The position numbers and the translations under genes were made by a program. The notes below the pieces were generated by a model, which was not told where the DNA came from, made no database searches, and saw only the letters and a program-made list of their open reading frames with translations. Source: Synanceia verrucosa (lineage: Eukaryota; Chordata; Actinopteri; Perciformes; Synanceiidae). Taken from it: a stretch of DNA of 64,000 nt. This document shows positions 22,340 to 34,300 of this stretch, piece after piece. Each line of letters begins with the position of its first letter. Position 1 is the first letter of the stretch. The stretch covers positions 12,555,240 to 12,619,239 of the forward strand of contig CM056558.1 of assembly GCA_029721515.1 (NCBI GenBank), given 5' to 3'.

Positions 22340-22830
22340 ATTGTGTTGGCGTAGCCAATGAAGGTTGCCATATTGCGTCGCCATCTTGAAACTACAGGCC
22401 CTGGGAAGGGGACAAGCAGGTAAAAATGTCTTTTCCGTTTTTTACCTTTTATCTGAGAGCGCAACTTATCTGGCGGACTAAAATGCTAGATGACGATAAT
22501 AACAGCACTGACCTCATCATCTGAGAGAATGCTGGTAGAAGTTGTATTTGCGGATGCCATCTCGATGAAATCTCTTCATATCGTGAATGTTCTCGCTCGG
22601 CAACCGTAGAAGGAAATGAGCACTGAGAGAAGGGGCAGGCTAAAGAATAATATTCATTGTGTGCAGTACATCACTTCACCGCTAGATGGGAGTGATTCCC
22701 ACATAGAAGGGCTTTATATAAATTCTCCAGAGGAAAAGCTAGTAGATCGCAATGAGGCAATGCAGATACGATTTAACAGAACCACGGTGGCATCTGTACG
22801 AACTACCCATGATATGTAAACAGTACAATA
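22340..22830. mobile_element. CpG-enriched block, possible non-autonomous DNA element
   Basis: The block starts near 'TGTTGGCGTAGCCAATGAAG', passes 'CATATTGCGTCGCCATCTTG', and includes 'CACTTCACCGCTAGATGGGA', phrases I associate with DNA-transposon-derived repeats in fish. CpG density is visibly above the flanks (for example TCTCGCTCGG near 22590). No terminal inverted repeat was established and no coding frame is convincing (22616-22819, 67 codons, unrecognised). Alternative: a single-copy conserved element. Confidence 0.35.
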
Positions 22831-24557
22831 CAGGAGTGATGTGGTTAGAATTACGCTATTCTTGTAAATAATGCATTTCTATTTTGGTTTTTGAGCATAG
22901 ACAGGACACAGCCTTGCTCAGATGAAACAGTGAAGCCCAGATGTTGGACCAATCAGCCTTTTTTTGTTGGTAAAAACAGACTCTAAATGCTCAAAGAATC
23001 ACATTATTGACATGGTTGAGCTTGATACGACAAAAACCAAAATAGTGCTGCTATTTGTTTTTGTTTTTCAAATTTTATGACAGGCAAAATACAAGAGCAT
23101 AATTACCATATGGTATAGGCAGTAAAGTACACTATGTTTGCATTATATTTTTATAAGGATTGCATGCTCATTCTCAGAATCATTTCCCATGCACACTTAC
23201 TGTACGTTCTCACAGGCAGCTGTTCAATACATCTGCTTTGTGTACTGTATAATGTAGAAAATCTAGTCTGGCCATTTATTGCCAAATTCTTTTCTAAGGA
23301 GTACCTCAACAGATGTTTTAGTGTGTTCACTTTCTACACCCAGAATATGGTGTACACTGTTACAGTGAATACAGTGAAGCGCGTTACTGTCGTTCCACAG
23401 TGCAATATGGTAAATAAGGCAGATTTTTGAAGAAATTTGCTCTTTATTCAAGTGTGTTAAACTAACTTCTGAACAGGTGTGTGAAAGATTAACAAAATCA
23501 CCATCTGTTCTATGAATGCAGCAAGAGTTCACAGGTAATGTGCAGCTTTCTTTCCTTGATGAGTGAACCATGAACACAGCAGACAACGAAGGTACATGGT
23601 TACAAGAGTCGCTGAAATATCCCATAACATGCAGTACAATTCAAGCGGGTAAAATCTGTGCACTTGGATTGAAAAGAAACAAGAAAAGAGTCTATTATGG
23701 GAGACAGCTTTGCCACTACCTGTCCATGTCTGTTTCAGTCTTCTCACTAAATTCTGACATTTAGAAAACATACTCATGTGTCTGCTGTGTTTAAGTGGAC
23801 ATTTCAGACCCAGGCAAGTCTTATTTCATATGTTTTTGATTAAGGGCACACAGTATAAGACTACTATAAAGTAATTAAGTAAATGGTGATTTTGGCAGTT
23901 CTAAATGGTTACCTATGCATCTTTGCACCTTGGCAGGAAGCTGACATATTTGCTGTATGAAGCAACTGAATGACACAACATATGTTTTTTTGTACAGTGT
24001 TTTTGCTTGTGGATCCTTGTGTTTCATCTATAACCAATGACATTCTGACATATTGGTTAAATGACATAAAAATAAAAGCAGAACTCTGGTGATGATAGTT
24101 ATAAACCAAGATTTAAAAGCAACAAGTCACATATTGTCTCATCACAAATGTCAAGCAGAAAGGAAAGCAGTCTGGTCTGGTTTCGGACCATTTATCTGCG
24201 GTGACATGGCCACGTGGGGCCGATAGTCCACAGGGAACCATAACACACTCATCACCTCTGACACGGCTGCTTTGCTTAGCCCAAATGCTTTCACCAAATG
24301 TCAGATACCCAAATCTATGTGTGCTTTCATATTTGCATGTGTCTGCCTGTATGTGTGTGTATAGCTAGGATAAAGAGGACACATATAATATGGTTTAATA
24401 AGATTTATAGAGGCTCATCATCTTTAGTTCCAGGCTGCTCATCCACGGTTTGTATTTATACCTACGAAAAGTAATGCACTATAATTTGTATGCAATCCCG
24501 TGAGCCAGGACTCTCCAAGGAAGTCAGGTGATGCATTACAGGACTTACATTACATTA
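22831..24557. other. No gene recognised
   Basis: Frames of up to 120 codons on the minus strand (23263-23625) overlap plus-strand frames (23134-23430) and have no recognisable domain. The segment 24170-24290 is more GC-rich and contains a CACGTG E-box at about 24212, but nothing decides its role. Confidence 0.55.
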
Positions 24558-24822
24558 GACCTGCAATAGCTAATTCAACTATCAAATTAACCAACAAAAA
24601 AATTGGCATTCGATTAATCAGTTTGAGTAATTTTTTAGAAAAAAAAAAGTAAAAATTCTCTGATTCCAGCTTCTTAAATGTCAATATTATGTGGTATAAT
24701 AAACCGAATAACTTTGAGTTGTGGACAAAAGAAGACATTTGAAGACACCATCTTGGACACTGAGCCACATTGTTCAAGAAAATAATCAACATCTTAACAA
24801 TGAAAACAATCATTAGTTAGTA
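24558..24822 (+). mobile_element. MITE-like teleost repeat, copy 2
   Basis: Landmarks in order: 'GCAATAGCTAATTCAACT', 'CATTCGATTAATCAGTTTGA', 'ATTCTCTGATTCCAGCTTC', 'TTAAATGTCAATATTATGTG', 'TTGTGGACAAAAGAAGACAT' and 'GAAAACAATCATTAGTTAG'. Same family and orientation as 14205-14490 and 34022-34300. The minus-strand frame 24550-24813 is a shadow of it. Confidence 0.85.
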
Positions 24823-27759
24823 ACCTTCATCATCTGCCGTTGGAGAAATGGGTTGTGGACAGGTCTTTAAATTCTACCTTCACCAATAATTAACGTCTTC
24901 ATGTTTTGGCCTTTGCTAATGTGTCCTGGCTTTATCACCTCTTTTGTGAGAGCCAGTGATGTTGTGTGTGGCCTTGTAGTATTAAGTAACATCTTGTACT
25001 GTCTGCAAAGAACATGACCCCAACCAAGAGTGCAGCAGGTCGGCTCCATGGGGGAAAATGGAGACACGGCAACCATTCAGCATCTCTCCCTTCAGAGAGG
25101 ACCTTTTCCTGGGTATAACACTCTGTAAAGGGGACAGTAAATGCTTCTTGGCCTGTTTATGTGCAGGTAAAGTGCACCCATAAAACAATGGGGATGTAGT
25201 TTAAGTAAGGTGAGCGTGTGAAAGACTGTGGTTTCAGGACAGTGTATGCACTCATGTTCCTTGTGAGCCCCCTTGGATAAAGCTTCCTCTAAATGGCTTG
25301 TGTTTGTTCTACAAAGAAAAAAATGAGGTGGTATCATGCTACTGCATCTACAAGTCTAATTAAGTGTTTCACTCCAAGTCATTTGACTTGTAAATTGATA
25401 AATACTGTGCAGGAACTTTTCCGTTTAGCTTGTGGGATGCTAGTGGAGGGTGGGACGGCAGTGTGTTTTGTGAATAACATTAAAATATGAATAAAATCTT
25501 TTAATATTTGAACTAATTAGTTAAATACACCAGATGTATCTTTTCTGTAGCTTTCTTGGTCTAGCCTTCAATTATCTATCCACTATGCCTATCTGAAGGA
25601 TAGTGCTGCTGAAAAAGAGGACACACAAACTTGTCCTGGATTTACAGATTTCAAAATACACAGACAAACAGCCTCTATAACAAGAGAGGAACCTAGAGGG
25701 CATCGGGGGTTCACTTTGGCAAGTCATGTCTCAACACACATCTGATGGTTTGTTTCTTTTATGTCACTTTCTCCATTCCTGTGAGGAATCCTATTATTAT
25801 CTGTGACAAAACAGTGTCTCCCTGCACAAACCATCTCTGATGTAACCAGATTCTGACATTGTTCCACGACTCAGGCTTCTCAGGCTATAAGCTCAACCAC
25901 CAACAATGTATTTCATAAGCTGGCTTTAAGTCAGAATTGCTAAACAAGTAGTGTAAGCTGTTGAGCCGTCTGCTGTTTTGTTACAGATGGAACCAGTTCT
26001 GTGGCTTTAAATGAGATGTTTGAAAACACAAGTGCAAAAAAATTAAAGGACAATTGCTGGTATTATCGATGTAGTACATGGGACATTTTCAGGCACATCT
26101 AGAGTATTGTTGTGTGTCTAGAGTCCAACACCCACAAGTGTGGGCACTGCAGCCTCAGCCACGTTGACATGCTTTCATGTGGCAAGGCATTACCATCGTA
26201 CCAGCCTCAAGTGCATTCTCTCTCGCTCTAATTGACCCCTGTGGTTCTACATTAAATGAAGAGAAGGGTTGTTGTCAGAAGCCACAAAGGCCTCAGCTCG
26301 GCCTGCTATCAATTGGTTAAGTCATTGTCATATGCCTTTGTTTAGAGTTACTTGCTTTAGGGTGGGGCTTAGTTTGTCTATTGTTTGTCTTAGCATCAGT
26401 AAGCGCTTACAGTTCTTACTAATGACCAGTAATCCAACACTGTTTTTACTGCTGTGTAATTGGCTAATTTATTAGTGGAGTGTGATAGCCAAGCTTGGGA
26501 AAAAAAGCTGTGGCCAATGATTGCTTTAATCCTCTCAGAGAGCAGTTTGCTTCCTGTTTATATTTTAATGTTTTTAACCCAAACTCAGCGATCAAAGTCT
26601 TGCGACTCCATTCACTTTCATGACAGCACTGAAAGCAATTTCCACCAGCCCAGTTGCATGGCATTGAAGATTTATCTGTATGCCGCTGTGCTCTGTTATC
26701 CAGACCAAAGGGAATGGAGAAAGACTAACTGGGTTAGAATGTCTAGCTGCCTTTTTAATTGCTTTTAAAATAAATAGGCCATTTTGGACTTCTACCACTC
26801 ATTAGCTTTGATATTTTGATTGGACTATCAGAATAAGCACAAGTTATGCAATAAAGCAGGTTTATGTGTGTTTAAGTATACATTTCTTAATTAAGTTTTC
26901 ATCCTACTGATTGCAATTGTTTATTTATGTGAAGCATTTATCTAAACTGACCCGTCTGTTTGTTTGTCACAAAGAACCATCTGAGAAGTCATCATTGGAA
27001 ACTGTTTCGAAAAGGCAAGGCACAAAAAAAAAATACTTTGTTGGATGAACCATTTGTCAATCAAATCAAAGTTGCACAGCAAACTTGCTTGTATCTTATA
27101 CTTCATAATTTATGAAGTTTAAATATTGTATTTGATTTTATTTCATTTAATTATTATCTGAAATACTCTATGAAATACTCTCCAGTTCTGGTAGAACTGA
27201 TGTTGTTTGTAGTATCTAGTCTAACCTCTTCAGAAGCCTCCATTGTCATTTAGAAGGAACAAGCACCTCTCTATGTCACATCACAAACACCAAAATCTAT
27301 GTGGTTGTTACCAGTGGCTCCTCACAGGTTGATTATTGGAATCCAGCCCCCCGGTAAGGTAAGCATTCATCATTATCCCTGGGAGAATCTTTTAATGTTA
27401 AATTATGAGAGAAGCATTGAAACTGAAATGCTAATCGGTAGGGGCATACCCTAACCTTAAGAAGTCTCATGTTGCAAGAAAGCTTCCCAGCAAGCTTCCC
27501 AAAGGATTACATGTTTAAATTGCCAATGTCCCTTTATTTTCTGTGTTCAAAGGTAAAAAAGTCAATAAAATAATATCTAAGTGATATTAACATGCCCTTA
27601 GAGGAGGTGATTGTGGAGGAAAGGATAGGGTGTTGACATGAGACTTGTTAACATCTCTCAGCATGTTTAAAATGGTGTATTTATGTAGTTTCTTGAATCT
27701 ATACATGCATTTGAGTTAACTTTAATGGCCTTCCACACACTTGATGACAGCTAAATGAC
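24823..27759. other. No gene recognised
   Basis: Mostly unique sequence. Overlapping opposite-strand frames at 24867-25490 and 26269-26798 lack recognisable domains. No repeat family stands out. A 9-A run lies near 27026. Confidence 0.55.
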
Positions 27760-28070
27760 GATGGTTTGGCTCCTGTGGGGTGCTCTTCCCACTCTGCAGC
27801 TAGAGCTTGTGAAAATATCGATCTGGTAGCGATGACAGGTTTTGATCTGCAAAACACCTCTCTGTCTCTAATGTTCCATCCATTTTTTCCTTCCCTCCAG
27901 AAGACTGATAATTAGCTCTCATTGGCATTGGAAGCTCATTAATACCTCATCACCATCCAGAGAAAGAGCATGTCATTGATTAGATTCTCACACATGGTAA
28001 CCACAGAGACCCCGATACACTCTGTGTGTTTCTATCTTGCCTAATGAGACGGCAGAAGGCGGCAGGATTC
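27760..28070. promoter_or_regulatory. Candidate conserved non-coding block (weak)
   Basis: Unique, repeat-free sequence with several homeodomain-type cores ('GATAATTAGCTC', 'CATTAATACC', 'GATTAGATTC') and an 'ATCGATCTGG' site, and no open frame. The call rests on texture and motif density alone. Confidence 0.15.
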
Positions 28071-30645
28071 TGCTGACTCCGTTCGCGCTCAGAAGATGTG
28101 AACCAGCCTTATAATTGCTAATTTACCCCCTTCTCCCTCCCAACACGCTTCCAAGATGCTGTCGAGACGCACCACAATAACCATGCCCTTAATATCTCTT
28201 CAAAGCAACAGAGAGAAGCCAAGGGGAAGATGATGACATTTACTTCATGAAAAAATTCAGATGCACAAGTTGGATCAAACAAAGTAAATATTGTAGACAT
28301 AACTATCTAAAGCGACAGAAAGTACAAATAATATGTTTATTTAATCTTTACCAAATAGTCCTTTTAGTTTTCGCATTTGCCACAACAAACAAGCAAAACT
28401 GGGCAAAACCTAAAAGCCTTACTTTGAATTAAAGAGTTTACACGCCATCAAAGTGCAATGCTTTAAGGATAACACCAGCTCAGTGCAATTAAGTCATTAC
28501 AGCTGAATGGTTTAGGATGCTGGGAATAAGGTAGACAGCGTAGCAGTAAATATGTACAAAAATGCTGGTTGAGGAAAGCAAGTAGGTGAAGTAAATATAG
28601 ACCGCTGACCACTTGGTGGTGACCAGTAAGTCATACAGTGACTGTATTATGTTGTGCTGTAATGTGTTACATCATGTAAACAAACCACAGACTACTTAAA
28701 AGTGAGCCACTGAAAGGCACTTAATAACTTCCGTGGTTTGTACAAACAGTTTTATTTTGCTATATTTACTGCAAATGACAACAGCGAGTAGAAAACTTTC
28801 TGACACCTTATTTGTGTGTTTTTTTTAAACAAAACCCAACTTTTGCTTCAGTAGATTTTATACAAAGTTGTGTGATGTCTTTGTGTCCCTTAAATGTGAA
28901 GTCCAGCTGAGAACAGACCAGACTCAAACTCAAATTCAAATGCAAGTGAAGCATCCTCCAATTAAGCTGCCAATATGCTTCATCAGAACCGCTTGTCTGA
29001 CCATTGAATAGTTTGTATAGTAGAACACATTCTACACAGGGTTCTCTGACACTGAATTATGGAAGCTATACTCCTGCAACCCGACATTCATACACGCTTC
29101 ATGTGATAGTCCAGCTGTGAAGAGGTGAGAATGTAAGCAGGGTTTGAACTCCTCTCGCTAGCTCTGTCTCTCTCTTCATTCTTCATACAAATACTGTATT
29201 TCAGTCACTTTTCATGTGAACAATTGAGCGCAATGCTATGGCTGCCTCCCAGGAGAGACTGTGAAAATGGGCACCGTTATATTTAAATATTGTGTCTCAC
29301 TTCTCTGACAGTCGGTATTTCGCTCTGCTTTCAAATGTTGCCATTTGGATCAACCATAAACACTTTTGCCCCACACCATACAAGATACTTTGTTTTGAAC
29401 TCCAACCATAGGACTGTAATTGGCTGACATATACAGCATAAATTGACCCAAACTAGATGCTGTTAGCATGGTTCCTTGTATGTTTTCATGTATTAAATAT
29501 ATGCCAAAAGAAAAAAGCAACTGTGGGAAGCTTTTTGATGAAAGCCACACAAAATCAGGGATTAAAATTGACAAACTTAATATTTTTATTATTGAAAAAA
29601 AAAAACAGATACTAATTTTAAAACTATATAGGTAATTTAGTCCAGTGTTGGATACACAAACACCAAGTCCATGATTCCTCACTCTTTAACGCAAACAAAA
29701 CATTCAAGCATGCACACTAACACTCCCACACTCTGCCCTGGAGTCACAGTTTCCTCTTGCCCTGTCTTCTCCCAGCCTGACAGGAACGAATCAGCATCAT
29801 CCTTTTCTTCCTCATCCCCTTCTTCATCTCTTCATCACCACCTCCACCTCCATCTGTATTTCTACGCCTGTGTCTTATTTATCCATTCCTCTCAGATAAG
29901 GTCTCGGGAGATGAGAGACATCTGCTGCACATACTTTGAAGATGCATTGCGTTGCTCATTTATTTGCTGGGGCCAAGGTCTCGTTTGCATTCAGTGGCAT
30001 GGAAAGTGCACAGCTAACAGGTGGTGGGAGAGAACATGCATGGCAGAGCGTTTGATAAATAATATATATTATGGTAATGCTACTAAGGAGAGGCAGAGAT
30101 GTGACTATTGCTAAATTAGCTTGCTATGCATTCACAGTTAGAGAAGATGGGGTTTGAGGAGGTAACACTAACACATGCGCACACACTAAAAGCATAAGTA
30201 CTGTGAGACATTTCCCTGTGTAAATATGTGCATATGCTTATGCTCCTACAGTAAGTACATTTGCATACAAGTCGTGATACATATTCAAACATGCTTATTT
30301 GTGAAAATGAATGCAAATGTTAATGGGCTGGCAGAAAAAACAGCAATACCGGCTTGATCGGTGTTGGCAGATGGACTATAGCGTCTTCTCAAAGCATATC
30401 CCATTACCTTTCTCTAACCCTGAGCCTTGTCCTGGACAGAAGTTGGACAGCCACTCTTCCATCAAGTCAAATGAGGAATGTGCATTTGATGAGGAACGGG
30501 GGGGGCGGGGATAGATTAACCTGACTTCTTCAAATCTGTTACACGTGCCTGCATGCAGACATATACAGAGACACACACTTGGACACATACAAAAAAACAA
30601 CAAGCATATACAAGACTGCCAAACACTTTTCTCACGTCTCTTTAA
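28071..30645. other. No gene; low-complexity frames only
   Basis: The 147-codon plus frame 29671-30114 is driven by a TCC/ACC-type low-complexity tract at about 29790-29860 (Ser and His runs) and has no domain. The minus frame 29350-29682 overlaps A and T runs. No RNA gene is recognised. Confidence 0.6.
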
Positions 30646-30667
30646 AACACACACACACAAACACACA
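30646..30667. repeat. Interrupted (CA)n microsatellite
   Basis: Two short CA runs separated by AAA. Confidence 0.9.
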
Positions 30668-30890
30668 AAATCCAAGAGGTGACCTGAGGTCAAAAGTCAT
30701 TAGACCGAAGAGCATTTCACCTGAAAAACAAGAGCCTTACAATCATCATGCATTTGATCTCGTCAGACATTTTTTTGTTTTCTTGACATTGGTACAGATT
30801 TGTCCATGCCCAACATTTTGGTGCAGATGTCATGTATAATGTGTTGGAAGGGAGCATGCAAAACCACAGACAGGTGACTACACAGTAATA
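30668..30890. other. No gene recognised
   Basis: Short spacer before the TIR element. Overlapping short frames only. Confidence 0.5.
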
Positions 30891-31362
30891 GCACGGCACG
30901 GCTCAGTTTTGGTGCTTTTCCATTACACATGAGTACCTCATAGTATCTCCTCGGCGTGGACGGGGTCGTCACATGACAGCGCGAAACTGCATTTACATAC
31001 AACACAGAAAACTGGGAAGAAGAAGAACAACAACAACACTACTATCACAAACAATGGAGGACACCGAACTGATCATGTAAGCAATCAAAAGTGATGTCAT
31101 TGTCTTGTGTAACAATAGCGAAGCAGTTGCTGGTTTTAAAATTGGCGGGGTCGAGATGTGTTTGGCTTTTACAGTCTAGTCGGACACTTCCAGTGACAAC
31201 ACTCATACTCGTTGGCCAATCAGTTGAAGGCAGTCAGCTGACGTCACATTTTAGTATCGCTTCGGCTCACTTGGAACCAGGGCTGAGGAGGTATGGAAAA
31301 AGTACCTAGTATCAGGTACTAGTGGAAAAGCGCCACAACCGTGTAAAGCCATGCCTTACCGT
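30891..31362. mobile_element. Non-autonomous DNA transposon (TIR element) common in teleosts
   Basis: The left end 'CAGTTTTGGTGCTTTTCCAT' and the right end, which in reverse complement reads 'GGTTGTGGCGCTTTTCCACT', form imperfect terminal inverted repeats. Similarity extends outward (GCACGG..., GGCT...) and inward ('AGTACCT' against 'AGTACCTGATA'). The interior carries 'TTGGCCAATCAGTTGAAGGC' and 'CAGCTGACGTCACATTTTAG', which I recognise from a widespread teleost MITE. There is no coding capacity. The outermost ends are uncertain by about 10-20 bp and no target-site duplication was found. Confidence 0.75.
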
Positions 31363-34021
31363 GCCTGTCTGTCTGGCAGCATTTGTAAGCTGCATTTACT
31401 GGTAAAACTGTAGGTTAATTGTATTTGACCTTTACAGTCAAAGTGTAACAACCACCTAATATAGATTAGAGTAGATTGATGTTATTAATCATATAAAATA
31501 TGTATGTATCATTCTATCATTATTACACTTTTTTAAATCCCCTTTCATCATGTTGAAACAAGGCTTTACTAGTGTAGTTATTCTCACAGAATGGTTGTTG
31601 ATGGTTGATGATATTTTAAGAAAATGTATTGCTAATTTTTTGTGCAGGTGTCCAACAATGTGTAAATTTCTGCTTTTTATGTGCATACTGTCTTTTCAAA
31701 GTAAACTTCTGTCAACTTGGATAGTTGCGGAATACAAACCTGCTTGGGCATAGAAACTAAGGGGTTTGCGTTAAAATAATTGTTTGAAAAACGTACAAAT
31801 CAGCCTGATCTCCTACCAATCCGGCATTTGTTGCTCTTTATTCTTCCTGGTTAGCAATTACATTACAAATTAATTTTGTGGGGTATATTCAATTTACGGT
31901 GCATTACTTTTGTGGATGTAGCTATGAACAGTGTATGATTTATTTGGTGTGGGCTCTCAGGATGAATTTGGCCTTTTGAGTTGTCAATCACAGCTCTAAT
32001 GAGAAGGACACGGCGAGGTTGAGATGAGGTTAATAAATGACAAACAAACAAGAAAGAAGGAGGCCCTCTGTTCTGCCATGATACCTGCCTGCTAGGGGGA
32101 ATCAGGCCCAGATGTGTTATTATGGGTGACTCCCGGTGGAAGTTGTGACTTTGTGGGTCAAGCTGGGGTGGCTTTGTGCACTCATCATGGCACACAGCTG
32201 TGCTCACCATCCAGAAACCCCTCACCTTTGACCTTGCAACCCCCTGGTACACGTTTGGAAGGAATGCTGGGTGATTGGCTACTTCACTCCCCTTTTCATT
32301 TCCTGTCGCTTCAGTTTTCACTTACAGCTTCACGAGTCTCCCGAGGTCTCACTGCCTGTGCCTTAAAGGGATTTTCTCAGCTATCAAGGAAGAGTCTGCA
32401 TCTTAAATATGAATTATGGATGGATTTCAGACTAACAGTAAATCAATAATGTCTTCTCAGGAAAGCATTACACTTGTGCAGCTCATTATTCAATAAGCAA
32501 TAACAGCTCCCTAATCCACTTTGTGTATGTGTTAGAACATAGTTAACCATGCTGACCTGCTTTGATTTTGAAATAAAAGGTTATGTAAGGTTCAATATTG
32601 TACCACAGAGGGTAGACCCCATTTACATTTCAATTTCATTTCCAGTGTGTCAATCTCAATCTCATGCATTATCTCGTAAGCACAGCACATTGGTAGCCTA
32701 CCACAAAAATGTTACTTTCATAGCTAGACCAAATAATAGCATACTGTATTCATTGGCACAGTTGGATCCATTAGTCATCGTTGTTCAACTTCAATGAATT
32801 CAACGCAAAAACTGCAATGAGTCAGAGGTAAATTTTTATGGTGTTCAAGAACAAAAAAAATGATATAGCTGTGGGTATGTTATAATCCCTCCTACTTGCC
32901 TCTTTTTATAAGCTAAAATGTATAGAAAAAGTGTAGAAATCCTTGCTTGGCATCTGGTTGCAACGAGACACCTCCCTCCCCTGATGTGCTCATGTCTTTA
33001 ATCATTGAAGCACAACTAAAATTGAAAAAGAGTGTGCTCAAGAGGTCAGTATGAGTCTGTGTTTATCAACTTGAGTTTATACAGTTTGTTTCAATAATAA
33101 TAGTAATGTTATTTTTTTTTAAAAAAAAAGTTATTTTGTGAGCCCACCACATTTTTTTTCTCCACCATGAGTGACTGGTTCTAAAACCTGACATGAATCA
33201 GAGATTTGAGTTAGTAATTCCCAACATTAAGCTGGACCTGTACTGTAGATAAATGGAACACATGGTTATGTGTCACCAAGACTGTTTGAGGTTTCATAGA
33301 AAATCTGATAAATTAAGTAATTCAAATGGAATGCAGCAAGTCGCCTTAAACTTTTCCCTCCGAGACGCAATGAAAATAAAATTTTTCTTTAACAAACCCC
33401 TCCCAATTATAAACTGCCCTCCTTCAGGGGAATGAAAGGATGGGGATTTAGACTGTCACAGATGATGGATGGGAGCTGTGGTGTAGATGAGGTGAGATGT
33501 GAGACATTGCTCCTTGCTTTTCTTTTTTTTTTTATCTCTTTTGAGGCCAAATGAAGATGAAGAGAGACACATTTAAACTCTTTGCCTGTGTGTTTCATCT
33601 CCTGTGAGGCTGGGCTCTGTTGTCTCTCAGATGCCCGGGACAAATCCATTAGCTCTGCCGTATCTCGGCTACTGCAGGCATCACCTTAGTCGGTGTCACT
33701 CTGGAGGCAAGTGAGGGAGACAGAGACAGATAAACAGAGGGACACAGAGACAAAGAGGTGGCAAGAGCCAAGTGAAAACACACACATGCACAAGTTTACT
33801 AAAGGTGACCATTGAAAAACTATCATCTATGGAAAATCTGTCAGTAATTCTCTATTCCATTCAACTGTCAAACAAATTAAGCAGGCTTTCAAAATGGCCC
33901 AAAAATGAATTAGGCCTGTTTTCTTCAACTAGTTTGGAGTGAATAAACTCAACGACACCATAATTTGGTCAGAAGTTGACACGAAAGGATATGCATGGCT
34001 CTAAGCTGCCAGTGAACAGTC
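31363..34021. other. No gene recognised; possible conserved segment
   Basis: The 152-codon minus-strand frame 31863-32321 is unrecognised and overlaps a plus frame (32114-32449). The segment 31960-32330 is less AT-rich, repeat-free, and contains a TGACCTTGC site at 32229-32237 (ERR/SF-1-like GCAAGGTCA on the minus strand), so a conserved non-coding element is possible. T/A runs lie at 33112-33129 and a T run at 33521-33533. Confidence 0.5.
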
Positions 34022-34300
34022 AGTTAGTCACAACAGACTGTTCAGTCAATTAACTAAATTAATTGTCAACATTATTCACCATTTTTTTGGAGAATTAATT
34101 AACGGTTTAGCGCAATTTTCATGACAAAAAAAGTCTACATTCTCTGATTCTAGCCTCTTAAATGTTATATTTTCTGGTTACTCTACATCTTTGTGACAGT
34201 AAGATTAATATCTTGGACTTGTGGACAAAACAAGACATTTGGGAATGTCATCTTGGAAAATAATCGTTAGATTAATCAACAATAAAAATATTTGTCAGTT
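34022..34300 (+). mobile_element. MITE-like teleost repeat, copy 3
   Basis: Landmarks in order: 'CAGTTAGTCACAACAGACTG', 'CTACATTCTCTGATTCTAGC', 'CTCTTAAATGTTATATTTTC', 'TTTGTGACAGTAAGATTAAT', 'TTGTGGACAAAACAAGACAT', 'ATGTCATCTTGGAAAATAAT'. Same orientation as the other copies. Confidence 0.85.

Noticed and set aside
29671..30114. 147-codon plus-strand open frame
   Set aside because: Its Ser/His-rich core is a low-complexity TCC/ACC tract, and no domain follows.
31863..32321. 152-codon minus-strand open frame
   Set aside because: Unrecognised and overlapped by a plus-strand frame. The underlying DNA looks more like conserved non-coding sequence than an exon.
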